Shown: positions 23,884 through 32,218 of the stretch, one piece after another
Layout of the letters: each line of letters opens with the position of its first letter
Position numbering within the stretch: the stretch's first letter is position 1
Assembly (NCBI GenBank): GCA_024225275.1
Contig: JAAEMS010000160.1
Coordinates: 1-37,691, forward strand
Direction of reading: 5' to 3'
Length of the DNA: 37,691 nucleotides
Source: Actinomycetes bacterium
GTDB lineage: Bacteria > Actinomycetota > Acidimicrobiia > Acidimicrobiales > JAAEMS01
Notes under the pieces: model-generated
Told to the model about the DNA's origin: nothing
Seen by the model: only the letters and a program-made list of their open reading frames with translations
Database searches by the model: none
Position numbers and translations under genes: made by a program

Positions 23884-24176
23884 CAGGGCCGAGCTCCCCC
23901 GAGATCACGACCTGCTCGGTACCTGGACCTACCCCCTAGGTCTGCCTGGGGACTGGTCGGGCCCAGCGGTATTCGACGATCGGACGACCGAACCAACCCG
24001 GCTTGGTTTCCGGTCGCGCCAGGGTCCTGGCCCGAGCTCAGCCATCCCCACTGTCGGCCTCGCGTCTGAACTCCGGCCGCTCGACATCGGCCGGCAGTTC
24101 GACCTGGAAGCGGCTCGCGAAATCCGTGAGGAACGCTACCGCACCACCCTTGGGTGCGGAGCCGAGGCGGGATGAA
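23884..24176. other. intergenic region without a convincing gene
   Basis: The acyl-CoA-dehydrogenase-like gene and pyk converge here with about 290 bp between them. A small hairpin at 23933-23951 (CCCC, bulge, AGG / CCT, GGGG, loop TCTG) may end the first transcript. On the minus strand, 24038-24176 reads openly and protein-like (ending EFRREADSGDG) but has no start codon after the pyk stop. On the plus strand the frame ending at 24175 also reads protein-like. Both may be gene remnants; neither can be called. Confidence 0.45.
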
Positions 24177-25604
24177 CTAGGGAACGCGGACCAATCGCAA
24201 TGTGTCGGTGGCGGCGGCGCGGCTGGTGTTGCCGGCCAGCACGGCGACGATGTCGCCGGTGCGGACGTCACCAGCAGCCTTGGCCTGCTGGAGGATGCCG
24301 GCCACCAGTTCCTGGTTCTCGCCGGAGGCGGCCGTGAGCGCGGGAGTGGCTCCCCACGACATGGTGAGCTGGCGGACGGTGCGTTCGTTGGTGCTGTAGC
24401 CGAGGATCCTCATCTCCGGTCGGAATCGGGCGATGGCCCGGACGGTGAAGCCGGAGCCGCTGATGGCGATGATGGCGTCGGCGTCGACCTCGGTGGCCAC
24501 CCGCCAGGCGGCCATGGTCATGGCATCGGTGACCACTGCGTCGGCGCCGGAGGCTTCGTCCATGTGAGAGCGTGCCATTTCGTGGGTCCAGCCCGCGTAG
24601 TCGAACTCCTGGTCGGCCCGCTCGGCGATACGGGCCATGGTCCGGACGACGTTGGCGGGGTCGTTGCCCACGGCTGTCTCGCCCGAGAGCATCACGCAGC
24701 TGGTGCCGTCGAACACCGCGTTGGCGACATCGGAGGCCTCGGCCCGGGTGGGGGCGGGGGCGTTCACCATGGACTCGAGCATCTGGGTGGCGGTGATGGC
24801 CGGGCGACCCAGGGCAATACACCGCCCGATGATGCGCTTCTGGAGGTGGGGCAAGTCCTCGATGGGGAGCTCGGCGCCCAGGTCGCCGCGGGCCACCATG
24901 ATGGCTCCGGAGGCATTGATGATGCCGTCGAGGTTCTCGATGGCGGCCTTGGTCTCGATCTTGGCGACGACCAGCGGCCCCCGCGGGTGGGGTTCGGTGC
25001 CGACCCGACGGATGTCGTGGGCCGAGCGTACGAATGAGACGGCGATCATGTCGATGTCGGCCTCAACGAGGGCGTCGAGATACTTCAGGTCGACGTCGGT
25101 GGGCGTGGACATGTGGAGGCGGTCCGCCGGGATGTGGATACCAGGGCGCCCTTTCAGGACTCCACCGTGCACGACCCGGGCCGCAAGCTTGTCACCGCCG
25201 AGACTGTCGACCAGGAGCACGGCACCCCCGTCGCCCACGATCAGGCGGTCGCCGGGGCGCACGTCGTGGAGGAGGCGGTCGTAGTCGACATTGATGAGCT
25301 TGTCAGTGCTGGGCTCGTTGCCGGGCACGAGATGCACGATGCGGTCGTAGTCGAGCTCGACGCCGTGTTCGCCGAAGGTGCCGGCCCTGACCTTGGGTCC
25401 GGGCAGATCGCCCAGGATGCCGATGGGGCGTCCCACGTCGGCGGCGACCTTGCGCACCCGGCGGTACCGCTCCAGGGCGTCGTCGATCGAACCGTGGGAC
25501 AGGTTGATTCGGGCGACGTCCATGCCCGCATGGATCATGTCCTTGAGGACAGCCTCGGAGTCCGACGCAGGCCCGAGGCTGGCAATGATCTTGGTGCGGC
25601 GCAT
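24177..25604 (-). CDS. pyk: pyruvate kinase
   Basis: Final glycolytic enzyme: phosphoenolpyruvate + ADP to pyruvate + ATP. The 475 residues start MRRTKIIASLGPAS and include ARINLSHGS, the active-site VVAKIETKAAIENLD region with its lysine and glutamate, IMVARGDLGAELP, and the PK signature VMLSGETAVGNDP; a C-terminal alpha/beta domain follows. The metal-loop segment LGDLPGPKVR is a variant of the common DTKGPEIR. ATG 25604 is chosen because a minus-strand TATCGT (25611-25616) lies 6 nt before it; the longer frame to 25658 has no support. Confidence 0.97.
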   Translation of the reverse strand: MRRTKIIASLGPASDSEAVLKDMIHAGMDVARINLSHGSIDDALERYRRVRKVAADVGRPIGILGDLPGPKVRAGTFGEHGVELDYDRIVHLVPGNEPSTDKLINVDYDRLLHDVRPGDRLIVGDGGAVLLVDSLGGDKLAARVVHGGVLKGRPGIHIPADRLHMSTPTDVDLKYLDALVEADIDMIAVSFVRSAHDIRRVGTEPHPRGPLVVAKIETKAAIENLDGIINASGAIMVARGDLGAELPIEDLPHLQKRIIGRCIALGRPAITATQMLESMVNAPAPTRAEASDVANAVFDGTSCVMLSGETAVGNDPANVVRTMARIAERADQEFDYAGWTHEMARSHMDEASGADAVVTDAMTMAAWRVATEVDADAIIAISGSGFTVRAIARFRPEMRILGYSTNERTVRQLTMSWGATPALTAASGENQELVAGILQQAKAAGDVRTGDIVAVLAGNTSRAAATDTLRLVRVP

Positions 25605-25610
25605 CCCTAG

Positions 25611-25616
25611 ACGATA
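25611..25616 (-). promoter_or_regulatory. -10 box for leaderless pyk mRNA
   Basis: TATCGT on the minus strand, 6 nt before the ATG at 25604. Confidence 0.45.
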
Positions 25617-25683
25617 ACGAGCCAGACCTGACGGTCCGCGCTTATTGCTCCCGGTCATCGTGCCGCGGCCGGCTCCCGCCTCC

Positions 25684-25689
25684 TACAAT
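25684..25689 (+). promoter_or_regulatory. -10 box of the histidine phosphatase operon
   Basis: TACAAT, 11 nt before the ATG at 25701, predicting a leader of only a few bases. No ribosome-binding site is visible. Confidence 0.5.
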
Positions 25690-25700
25690 CCGGGACGCCT

Positions 25701-26312
25701 ATGGACATCCTTCTGATTCGCCACGCCCTGCCCATCCGCATCGAGAACGCCCCCGGCGGGCGGGCCGATCCCGACCTCGACGAGCTCGGCCACCGACAGG
25801 CCGCCCTGATGGCCGAGTGGCTGGCCGACGAGCCCCTCGACGCCATCTATGTCAGTCCCATGGCCCGGGCCCGCCAGACCGCCGCCCCCCTCGAGAAGGT
25901 CAAGGGCATCGAGGCGACCGTCGAGCATGGTGTGCGTGAGTGGGACTTCGAGGACCACACCTACATCCCCATGGAGGAGCTCAAGGCCGAGAATCCCGAC
26001 GCCTACCGGGCCATGATCAAGGGCGAGATCAAGGCCGAGCGCACCGACTTCATCAACGAGGTCGTCGAGTCGGTCGAGCGCATAGTCGCCGATCACCGGG
26101 GCCAGCGGGTGGCCGTGGTCTGCCACGGCGGGGTGGTCAACGCCTACATTGCCGCCCAGGTGCTGGGTCTGGAGGACACCGCGTTCTTCATGCCCCACTA
26201 CACCAGCATCTCGCTGGTCCACGCCGCCTCGACCGGCGAGCGCAGCGTCGGTGCCCTCAACGGGATCTCTCACCTGAGGCCTCTGATCCGCGAGCTCGAA
26301 GGGCGGTCATGA
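25701..26312 (+). CDS. histidine phosphatase family protein (phosphoglycerate mutase-like)
   Basis: A 203-residue branch-1 histidine phosphatase. R7-H8 in LLIRHAL is the phospho-accepting motif (RHA instead of RHG), SPMARARQTA near residue 52 gives the second arginine, the acid is in VREWDF near 81, and VCHGG near 139 holds the second histidine. Substrate specificity cannot be read from sequence. The stop overlaps the ATG of the zinc-ribbon gene (ATGA), so the two are coupled. Confidence 0.9.
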   Translation: MDILLIRHALPIRIENAPGGRADPDLDELGHRQAALMAEWLADEPLDAIYVSPMARARQTAAPLEKVKGIEATVEHGVREWDFEDHTYIPMEELKAENPDAYRAMIKGEIKAERTDFINEVVESVERIVADHRGQRVAVVCHGGVVNAYIAAQVLGLEDTAFFMPHYTSISLVHAASTGERSVGALNGISHLRPLIRELEGRS

Positions 26313-26557
26313 GCGCTTCGGAGACTGTGGCCGAAGGTGACGAGACCGCCGAGCGCCCCGACTACCGCGACCCCGACGGCCGCTACCCGTGCCCCCGGTG
26401 TGGCACCCCAACCGATGCCGAGCTCTATGGTCCCTGCGCTGGGTGCTTCACCCAGCTTCGGGCCAGCCAGGGCGGAACTGCGCGTGATGTAGACACCGCC
26501 GAGTACGAGCCCAAGATGAACGTCACCCCCAACGCGGTGGCCCTCAAAGACGACTGA
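26309..26557 (+). CDS. small zinc-ribbon protein
   Basis: An 82-residue acidic protein with one zinc-ribbon-like pair: CPRCG then CAGC, a C-x2-C-x13-C-x2-C arrangement near residues 28-47. The rest is polar and probably disordered. No named family recognised. Its ATG overlaps the phosphatase stop as ATGA. Confidence 0.78.
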   Translation: MSASETVAEGDETAERPDYRDPDGRYPCPRCGTPTDAELYGPCAGCFTQLRASQGGTARDVDTAEYEPKMNVTPNAVALKDD

Positions 26558-26569
26558 GGCTGTCTCTTT

Positions 26570-26583
26570 CCGCCTCACGGCGG
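26570..26583. terminator. putative bidirectional terminator
   Basis: CCGCC-TCAC-GGCGG is a perfect 5-bp GC stem with a 4-nt loop between two converging genes. An alternative stem, TGAGGC (26555-26560) with GCCTCA (26572-26577), includes the upstream stop codon. Confidence 0.55.
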
Positions 26584-26589
26584 ACCGGC

Positions 26590-27408
26590 TCAGGTCCGGC
26601 GGTAGCGAATGCCCTGGCGGTCGCGGCCGATCTGCTCGAACCGGCCCATGGCCCGTAGGGTGTAGGCCACCCGTTGGGCCCGGTCCCGTGAGATGGCGCA
26701 GGCTCGGGCTATGTCGGAGGTCGTGAAGCCCTCGTCCAGCACATCGGGCACCAGGGCGTCGATGTCGGTGGGAGTGGCGAACCGGTGGATCTCGATCACC
26801 TCGCGAAGGCGACGGTCGACGATATGCCACCCTCCCCTCCCCCGCCGGAGCTCGGCCCCCGGGGCCCGGATCTGCTCCTCTATCACCAGGACCAGGTCGA
26901 TCTCGAGGTTGGGGTGATCGAGAAGGGTCGGGATGCTGACCAGCTCGTCGAAGATCGAGTAGACGTCACCCTTCTTGGGTGAGCGGCGATCGGACATGCC
27001 CTCCCTGATCAGCCATGACTCCACCGCCACCGGATGCACGAGCCGTATGGGGTGGTGCTCGAGCAGATGGTCGAGCTTGCGCCCCATGGCCGCGAACGAG
27101 CCGGTCTGGACCTCGATCAGCAGATTGCCGCGCACGAGGTCGATGACGAACTCGCCCATCGGTACCTCGAGTTGGTCACCCGGCTCCCAGAGCCACTCCT
27201 TCAGGCCCGCGTGCAACGATCCCTCGTTGAGGGTGCCGATGTCCTTCGAGCCCGGTTCGACCGGCGGCGGCTGGGCAGAGATGGGTCGACGGTAGCCACG
27301 CCCTGCCTTCGGGTCGGGGATCGCCCCCCGCAGGGCGGAACCCGTGGGCGAACAGACGGGGTCGGGATGGGCCGTGGCCATGACCAAGGAAGTCATGGGG
27401 GCCGACAT
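26590..27408 (-). CDS. uncharacterised nuclease-like protein with C-terminal winged helix
   Basis: A 272-residue protein. After about 55 low-complexity residues comes a domain (about 58-135) with E62-x2-S-L-H, D90 and E99-V-Q101 (FVIDLVRGNLLIEVQTGSF). The spacing E...D-x8-E-x-Q resembles a PD-(D/E)XK nuclease core with glutamine in place of lysine. Then come a RRSPKKG stretch, an arginine-rich segment (187-201), and a predicted winged helix (about 222-270: FTTSDIARACAISRDRAQRVAYTL in parts). I believe this belongs to a widespread conserved family of unknown function, but cannot name it. Catalysis is inference. It starts 3 bp after the fadE stop, and the exact start is uncertain (ATG at 27408, 27396 or 27381). 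Confidence 0.7.
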   Translation of the reverse strand: MSAPMTSLVMATAHPDPVCSPTGSALRGAIPDPKAGRGYRRPISAQPPPVEPGSKDIGTLNEGSLHAGLKEWLWEPGDQLEVPMGEFVIDLVRGNLLIEVQTGSFAAMGRKLDHLLEHHPIRLVHPVAVESWLIREGMSDRRSPKKGDVYSIFDELVSIPTLLDHPNLEIDLVLVIEEQIRAPGAELRRGRGGWHIVDRRLREVIEIHRFATPTDIDALVPDVLDEGFTTSDIARACAISRDRAQRVAYTLRAMGRFEQIGRDRQGIRYRRT

Positions 27409-27411
27409 CGG

Positions 27412-28611
27412 CTAGTTCCGGGGGACGTCGGTCCAGCTGAGGTCCTTGTCGACCCGAACATCGCCGGGCAGGCCCAGGACCCGCTCGCCCAGGATGTTCT
27501 TCATGACCTCGGTGGTTCCACCCTCGATGGAGTTGGCGCGGGTACGCAGGAACGCCTTCTGGGGGTTGGAGAGATCCATGGCGATCTCGGGCTGGTCGAG
27601 GTCGTAGGAGCCGTACAACATGGCCCGCGGGCCCATGAGGTTCATGGCGAAGCTCATGGCGTCCTTGTTGAGATTCGCCGACTCCATCTTGCCCACCGAA
27701 CCCTCGGGGCCGGGCACGCCGGCCTTGCGGTTCTGGCTGGCGCGGATGTTGGTGAGGCGGTGGACCTCGGCCCGTGACCACAACTTCATCAGTTCGTCGC
27801 GGGTGGCGGGGCTGTGGTCCCCTGAGTCCTGGTAGGCGTGGACGGCGGCGGCAATCGTGCCCGAGCCCTTGGCCGGCACCGTGCCGCCGATGGACACCCG
27901 CTCGTTCATGAGAGTGGTCAGTGATACCCGCCAACCCTCACCCACCTCGTCGAGACGCTCGATGTCGGGCACGCGGGCATCGGTGAAGTAGACCTCGTTG
28001 AACTCGGCTTCACCGGTCATCTGGCGAAGGGGCCGAACCTCGACACCCTCCTGGTGCATGTCGACCACGAAATAGGTCAGGCCCTTGTGCTTGGGCTGGT
28101 CGGGGTCGGTGCGGGCCACGAGCATGCCCCAACGGGAGAGGTGGGCCAGGGTGGTCCACACCTTCTGGCCGTTGACGACCCATTCGTCGCCGTCGCGGAC
28201 GGCCCGGGTGGCCAGGCCGGCCACATCGGATCCGGCGCCCGGCTCGGAGAACAGCTGGCACCAGATCTCCTCACCGGTGAACAAGGGGCGGAGGTAGCGG
28301 GTCTTCTGGGCCTCAGAACCATGGGTGTGCACGGTGGGGGCGCCCATGCCGTAGCCGATGGGGTTGCGCATGTAGGCGCTGGGAGCTCCGCCCTCGGCGA
28401 GGGTGCGGTTGATGGTGGTCTGAAGTTTGGGGCTGAGCCCGAGCCCGCCGTAGCCCTCGTCGAAGTGGATCCAGGCCAGACCAGCATCGAACACATGGCC
28501 GAGGAACTGGGAGGCAGGCATTGATGCGGGGTCGTGCTGGGCGAGCACCTGCCGGCAGAGTTCGACTACCCGCTGATCGTCAGGGTCGGTGGGGGTCTCG
28601 GTAAGGGACAT
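27412..28611 (-). CDS. acyl-CoA dehydrogenase
   Basis: FAD-dependent alpha,beta-dehydrogenase of acyl-CoA thioesters, 399 residues, FadE type. Motifs: WCQLFSEPGAGSD (flavin/substrate loop), a FNEVYFTDARVP strand, and near the C-terminus RANSIEGGTTEVMKN then ILGERVLGLPGD. The glutamate in IEGGT is a candidate catalytic base. Chain length is unknown. The ATG at 28611 is chosen because a TACCCT (28620-28625, minus) lies 8 nt upstream; the TTG at 28620 overlaps that box and is rejected. Confidence 0.93.
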   Translation of the reverse strand: MSLTETPTDPDDQRVVELCRQVLAQHDPASMPASQFLGHVFDAGLAWIHFDEGYGGLGLSPKLQTTINRTLAEGGAPSAYMRNPIGYGMGAPTVHTHGSEAQKTRYLRPLFTGEEIWCQLFSEPGAGSDVAGLATRAVRDGDEWVVNGQKVWTTLAHLSRWGMLVARTDPDQPKHKGLTYFVVDMHQEGVEVRPLRQMTGEAEFNEVYFTDARVPDIERLDEVGEGWRVSLTTLMNERVSIGGTVPAKGSGTIAAAVHAYQDSGDHSPATRDELMKLWSRAEVHRLTNIRASQNRKAGVPGPEGSVGKMESANLNKDAMSFAMNLMGPRAMLYGSYDLDQPEIAMDLSNPQKAFLRTRANSIEGGTTEVMKNILGERVLGLPGDVRVDKDLSWTDVPRN

Positions 28612-28619
28612 GAGCCGCA

Positions 28620-28625
28620 AGGGTA
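28620..28625 (-). promoter_or_regulatory. -10 box for leaderless fadE-like mRNA
   Basis: TACCCT on the minus strand, 8 nt before the ATG at 28611. It lies between the SirB1-like stop and this gene. Confidence 0.45.
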
Positions 28626-28641
28626 ACGGGGTCGACTCGGC

Positions 28642-29439
28642 TCAATTCAACTTGGCCCGCAGCCTCTGGGCCGCGGCCTTGTCGGCGACCGAACGGGGCC
28701 CGTTGAGGCCCGCCAACTGCTCCAGTACGGCGGCCGCCTCTGAGATACGGCCCGACTGGTTGAGAGCCGTCGCCAGCTCACGGTGTTCATCGTCGGCCAG
28801 GAGGGGGATGACGGTACGAAGCCGGAGGACGTTGATGAGGCCCTGGCGGTCGCGGCGTTGCTTGCAACTGGCCTTCAGGTTGTTGAGCATCCGGATGAGG
28901 ATGGCCGGCCGAGGCGTGGGCAGCAGGAAGTTGGGGTCGAACTGGGCGGTGGCGCCGTGCATGGAGCCGAAGATGGTCTGGGCCTCGACTGTGTCGAGAC
29001 GGGCACCGCCGGCGAAGGCGTCGATGAAGTCATCAGAGCCCTGCTCCTTGACCAGAACGTGCCCCGGCATGGCCACCAGTTCGAGCCGCACGCCAAGGCG
29101 CCAGCCCACCTCCGCCAAGACCAGGCTCAGGGTGATGGGGATGCCCCTGCGGCGGTCGAGGACCTGGTCCAGATAGGAGTTGCGGGGGTCGTGGTAGTCG
29201 TCGAGGTCCCCGGTGAAGCCCAGTTCGGTGAACAGCCAGGCGCACAACCGGTCGACGTCGATGCGGGGGCCGGGTACCGAGGCGGCCAACTCGTCGAGGC
29301 GACCCACCAGATCGTCGACCTCGAGGTCGGGGTGACCGACGGCGGCGATGATGGCCGCCCCCTCGTCGAGGGGTAGGTCCGCGGCTCCCACCCGGAACAG
29401 GGACTCGAACCGGTCGACGAGTTCGGGTGGGATGTCCAC
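28642..29439 (-). CDS. SirB1-family transglutaminase-like protein
   Basis: A 265-residue protein with the SirB1 N-terminal domain. The key stretch is DPRNSYLDQVLDRRRGIPITLSLV (residues about 83-106, given as DPRNSYLD and RRRGIPITLS), followed by AMPGHVLVK with the conserved histidine. The usual catalytic cysteine position of transglutaminases is serine here (ITLS), as in most SirB1 proteins, so catalysis is doubtful. The C-terminal third looks like a TPR helical repeat. The GTG at 29439 follows a TAGCGT box by 8 nt. The role is unknown. Confidence 0.85.
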   Translation of the reverse strand: MDIPPELVDRFESLFRVGAADLPLDEGAAIIAAVGHPDLEVDDLVGRLDELAASVPGPRIDVDRLCAWLFTELGFTGDLDDYHDPRNSYLDQVLDRRRGIPITLSLVLAEVGWRLGVRLELVAMPGHVLVKEQGSDDFIDAFAGGARLDTVEAQTIFGSMHGATAQFDPNFLLPTPRPAILIRMLNNLKASCKQRRDRQGLINVLRLRTVIPLLADDEHRELATALNQSGRISEAAAVLEQLAGLNGPRSVADKAAAQRLRAKLN

Positions 29440-29447
29440 GGCTATCC

Positions 29448-29453
29448 ACGCTA
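29448..29453 (-). promoter_or_regulatory. -10 box for leaderless SirB1-like mRNA
   Basis: TAGCGT on the minus strand, 8 nt before the GTG at 29439. Confidence 0.45.
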
Positions 29454-29465
29454 GCGGTGCACTGG

Positions 29466-29471
29466 TACGGT
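29466..29471 (+). promoter_or_regulatory. -10 box of the acyl-CoA synthetase gene
   Basis: TACGGT; predicted leader about 30 nt, containing AGGAGA (29497-29502) before the GTG at 29508. Confidence 0.4.
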
Positions 29472-29507
29472 CCGGATCCGACCCCGAGAGCTGATCAGGA
29501 GAAGCCC

Positions 29508-31052
29508 GTGTACCCCGGAGCCCATGCCGCCACCGATCCCGCCAAGCCCGCCATCATCATGGCCGGCAGCGGTGAGGTGATCTCCTACCGGGAGCTCGAC
29601 GACGAAGCCAACCGGCTATCCCAGCTGTTTCGGGCCGCCGGCTTCGAGCCGGGCGATCACATCTCGTTCTGCCTGGAGAACCAGGCCCACTTCCTCCCGA
29701 TCGCCTGGGGGGCCCACTACGCGGGCCTGGTCTACACCGCCATCAGTAGCCGGCTGACCACCGAGGAGATGGCGTACATCATTGACAACTCCGACTCGAA
29801 GGCCTTCATCACCAGCGGCTACAAACGCGAACAGGCCGCCGAACTGGTCGACCAGATGCCGAACGTGAGCGTGCGCCTCATGGTCGACTCGGTGATCGAC
29901 GGGTTCGAGTCCTACGGGGAGGCCATTGCCGCCCAACCAGCCGAACCGCTGCCCAATCGCATCGCCGGCCGCGACATGCTCTACAGCTCGGGTACGACGG
30001 GTCGTCCGAAAGGGGTGGCCCAGCAGGCCGAGGAGATTCTTCTCGAAGAGGGTGACTCCAGTGTTGGGAACCTGCTCCAACTCCTGTTCGGGGCCACCAG
30101 TGAATCGGTGTACCTCTCGCCCGCACCCTTCTACCACTCGGCTCCCCTGCGCTTCTGCCTGGCCATGAACATGGTCGGCGGCACCGTCGTGGCCATGGAG
30201 CGCTTCGACCCCGAGGACTGCCTGCGCCTGATCCAGGAGCACCAGATCACTCACACCCAGGTTGTGCCCACCATGTTCGTGCGCATCCTGAAGCTCGACC
30301 CCGAGGTGCGCAACCAGTACGACGTCTCGTCGCTACAGGCTGTCGTGCATGCAGCCGCCCCCTGCCCGGTCGATGTGAAGGAGACGATGATCAAGTGGTG
30401 GGGACCGATCATTCACGAGTACTACGCCGGCACCGAGGGCAACGGCTTCGTGTACTGCAACTCTGAGCAGTGGCTGGCCCACAAGGGCACCGTGGGCATG
30501 GCGATCGTGGGCGAGCTCCACATCGTCGACGACGAGGGGAACGAGCTCCCGGTCGGCGAGGAAGGCACCATCTACTTCGGCGGAGCCGGTGAGTTCGAGT
30601 ACCACGGCGACCCCGACAAGACGGCTGAGAGCCGCGACCCTCGGGGCTGGAGCACACTGGGCGACGTGGGCCGGGTCGACGAACACGGCTTCCTGTACCT
30701 GACCGACCGCAAGGCGTACATGATCATCTCGGGCGGGGTGAACATCTACCCGCAGGAGGCCGAGAACCTCCTGACCATGCATCCCAAGGTGTTCGATGTG
30801 GCCGTCATCGGCGTGCCCAACGAGGACTTCGGCGAAGAGGTCAAGGCCGTGGTGCAGCCGGCCGGGGGCTCGGAGGCGGGGCCCGAGCTCGAACGCGAGC
30901 TCATCGCCTACTGCCGCGACCACCTGGCCGACGTGAAGTGTCCTCGCACCATCGACTTCCGTGACGAGCTCCCCCGTCACCCCACCGGCAAGCTCTACAA
31001 ACGTCTCCTGAAGGACGAGTACTGGGCCGGCCACCAGTCCCGGATCATCTAG
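29508..31052 (+). CDS. acyl-CoA synthetase (FadD-like AMP-binding enzyme)
   Basis: ATP-dependent activation of a carboxylic acid to its CoA thioester through an acyl-adenylate. The 514 residues hold the P-loop YSSGTTGRPKG (159-169), the YYAGTEGNG motif, GWSTLGDVG, the hinge region ISGGVNIYPQEAE, and the C-terminal adenylation lysine K495 in HPTGKLYKR. Substrate may be a fatty, aromatic or sterol-derived acid; neighbours (acyl-CoA dehydrogenase, CoA transferase, crotonase) fit an acyl-CoA degradation locus. GTG 29508 is chosen for its AGGAGA site; the frame is open back to 29427. Its stop shares CTAG with the convergent CoA transferase. Confidence 0.94.
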   Translation: MYPGAHAATDPAKPAIIMAGSGEVISYRELDDEANRLSQLFRAAGFEPGDHISFCLENQAHFLPIAWGAHYAGLVYTAISSRLTTEEMAYIIDNSDSKAFITSGYKREQAAELVDQMPNVSVRLMVDSVIDGFESYGEAIAAQPAEPLPNRIAGRDMLYSSGTTGRPKGVAQQAEEILLEEGDSSVGNLLQLLFGATSESVYLSPAPFYHSAPLRFCLAMNMVGGTVVAMERFDPEDCLRLIQEHQITHTQVVPTMFVRILKLDPEVRNQYDVSSLQAVVHAAAPCPVDVKETMIKWWGPIIHEYYAGTEGNGFVYCNSEQWLAHKGTVGMAIVGELHIVDDEGNELPVGEEGTIYFGGAGEFEYHGDPDKTAESRDPRGWSTLGDVGRVDEHGFLYLTDRKAYMIISGGVNIYPQEAENLLTMHPKVFDVAVIGVPNEDFGEEVKAVVQPAGGSEAGPELERELIAYCRDHLADVKCPRTIDFRDELPRHPTGKLYKRLLKDEYWAGHQSRII

Positions 31053-32218
31053 GCCCCGGGGTCTGACACCCGCTGGATCTCCTCTGGGGTGAAGCCGGCT
31101 TCGCGCAGCACCTCTTCGGTGTGTTCGCCCATCAGGGGTGGGGGGCGAACGATCGCGCCGGGGGTGGCGCTCAGTTTCACCGGGATACCGGTAGTGCGGA
31201 TAGGGCCCCGCTCGGGGTGATCCAGCTCGACCACCATGTCGCGGGCCGCGATCTGGGGGTCGGTGAACACCTGCTCGAGATCCAGCACGGGACCGCACGG
31301 TACCTGGGCGGCATTGATGGCCTCGACCCAGTGCTCGACCGTCCCAGAGGCCAGCACCGCCTCGATCTCGACGGTCAGCAGGTCGCGGTTGCGCACCCGG
31401 TCGGCCGGATTGGCGAACCGGTCCTCGACGATCCACTCGGGGTGGCCGAGGCCGTTGGCCAGCCGCTCCCAGATGGGCTGGCTGCCGGCCGCGATGTTCA
31501 GGTAGCCGTCGGCCGCCTGGAATCGTCCGTAGGGTGATGACAGGGGATGGTGCTGGCCCGCGGCCCCCGGGTGCTCCCCCGTCTCGAAATACATACCGGC
31601 CGACCACGACATGATGCCCACCATGGCTTCGAGCAGCGAGGTGTCGACCCGCTGGCCCCGGCCCGTCTCGTGGCGGGCGATGACCGCGGCCATGATTCCC
31701 TGCACCGCGCTGGTGGCACCCATGAGGTCGGCGATGGCGATACCGGCACGGGTGGGTCCGCTCTCGTCGGTGCCGGTCACCGCCATGAAGCCCGACATCC
31801 CCTGGGCGATCTGGTCGAAGCCGGGACGGTTGGCGTAGGGTCCGTCGGCCCCGAATCCGGTGATGGAACACCAGATGAGCCGCGGGTCGGCCACCAGGAA
31901 GCGGTCAGGGTCGAGACCCCGGTGGGTCATGACCCCGGGTCGGAAGTTCTCGACCACGACGTCGGCCCCCTCGATGAGGCGGGTGATGGCATCGTGGCCG
32001 GCTTCGGTGTTGTGGTCGAGGACGACCGACCTCTTGCCCCGGTTGGTCATGAGGAAGAAGTAGGTGTCGGCCTGACCTGGCCCGGCCGAGAACTCGCGGG
32101 CCCCGGGGGCCTCGATCCGTACCACGTCGGCCCCATGGTCGGCCAGGGTCTGGGTGCAGAACGGCCCGGCGAGGAACCGGGTGAAGTCGACGACTCGTAG
32201 TTCGTCGAGGGCGCCCAT
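31049..32218 (-). CDS. CaiB/BaiF-type (family III) CoA transferase
   Basis: Moves CoA between carboxylic acids through an aspartyl-CoA thioester. The 389 residues begin GALDELRVVDFTRFLAGPF, with NRGKRSVVLD and ENFRPGV typical of the family. The nucleophile is probably D164 in GIAIADLMG. The donor and acceptor acids are unknown (bile-acid, carnitine, mesaconyl and formyl transferases share these motifs). Its ATG overlaps the crotonase stop by one base (TGATG), so it is the third gene of an MFS-crotonase-CoA transferase operon. Confidence 0.93.
   Translation of the reverse strand: MGALDELRVVDFTRFLAGPFCTQTLADHGADVVRIEAPGAREFSAGPGQADTYFFLMTNRGKRSVVLDHNTEAGHDAITRLIEGADVVVENFRPGVMTHRGLDPDRFLVADPRLIWCSITGFGADGPYANRPGFDQIAQGMSGFMAVTGTDESGPTRAGIAIADLMGATSAVQGIMAAVIARHETGRGQRVDTSLLEAMVGIMSWSAGMYFETGEHPGAAGQHHPLSSPYGRFQAADGYLNIAAGSQPIWERLANGLGHPEWIVEDRFANPADRVRNRDLLTVEIEAVLASGTVEHWVEAINAAQVPCGPVLDLEQVFTDPQIAARDMVVELDHPERGPIRTTGIPVKLSATPGAIVRPPPLMGEHTEEVLREAGFTPEEIQRVSDPGA

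Noticed and set aside
24003..25037. 344-codon open frame on the plus strand
   Set aside because: It is antisense to pyruvate kinase and Gly/Asp/Val-rich, without any domain pattern.
28612..28620. TTG start for the acyl-CoA dehydrogenase
   Set aside because: Its first base lies within the TACCCT -10 box, so it should not be on the transcript.
30333..31871. 512-codon open frame on the minus strand
   Set aside because: It runs antisense to the acyl-CoA synthetase and out of frame through the CoA transferase. The translation is Arg/Gly/His-rich low-complexity sequence, typical of a shadow frame in G+C-rich DNA.
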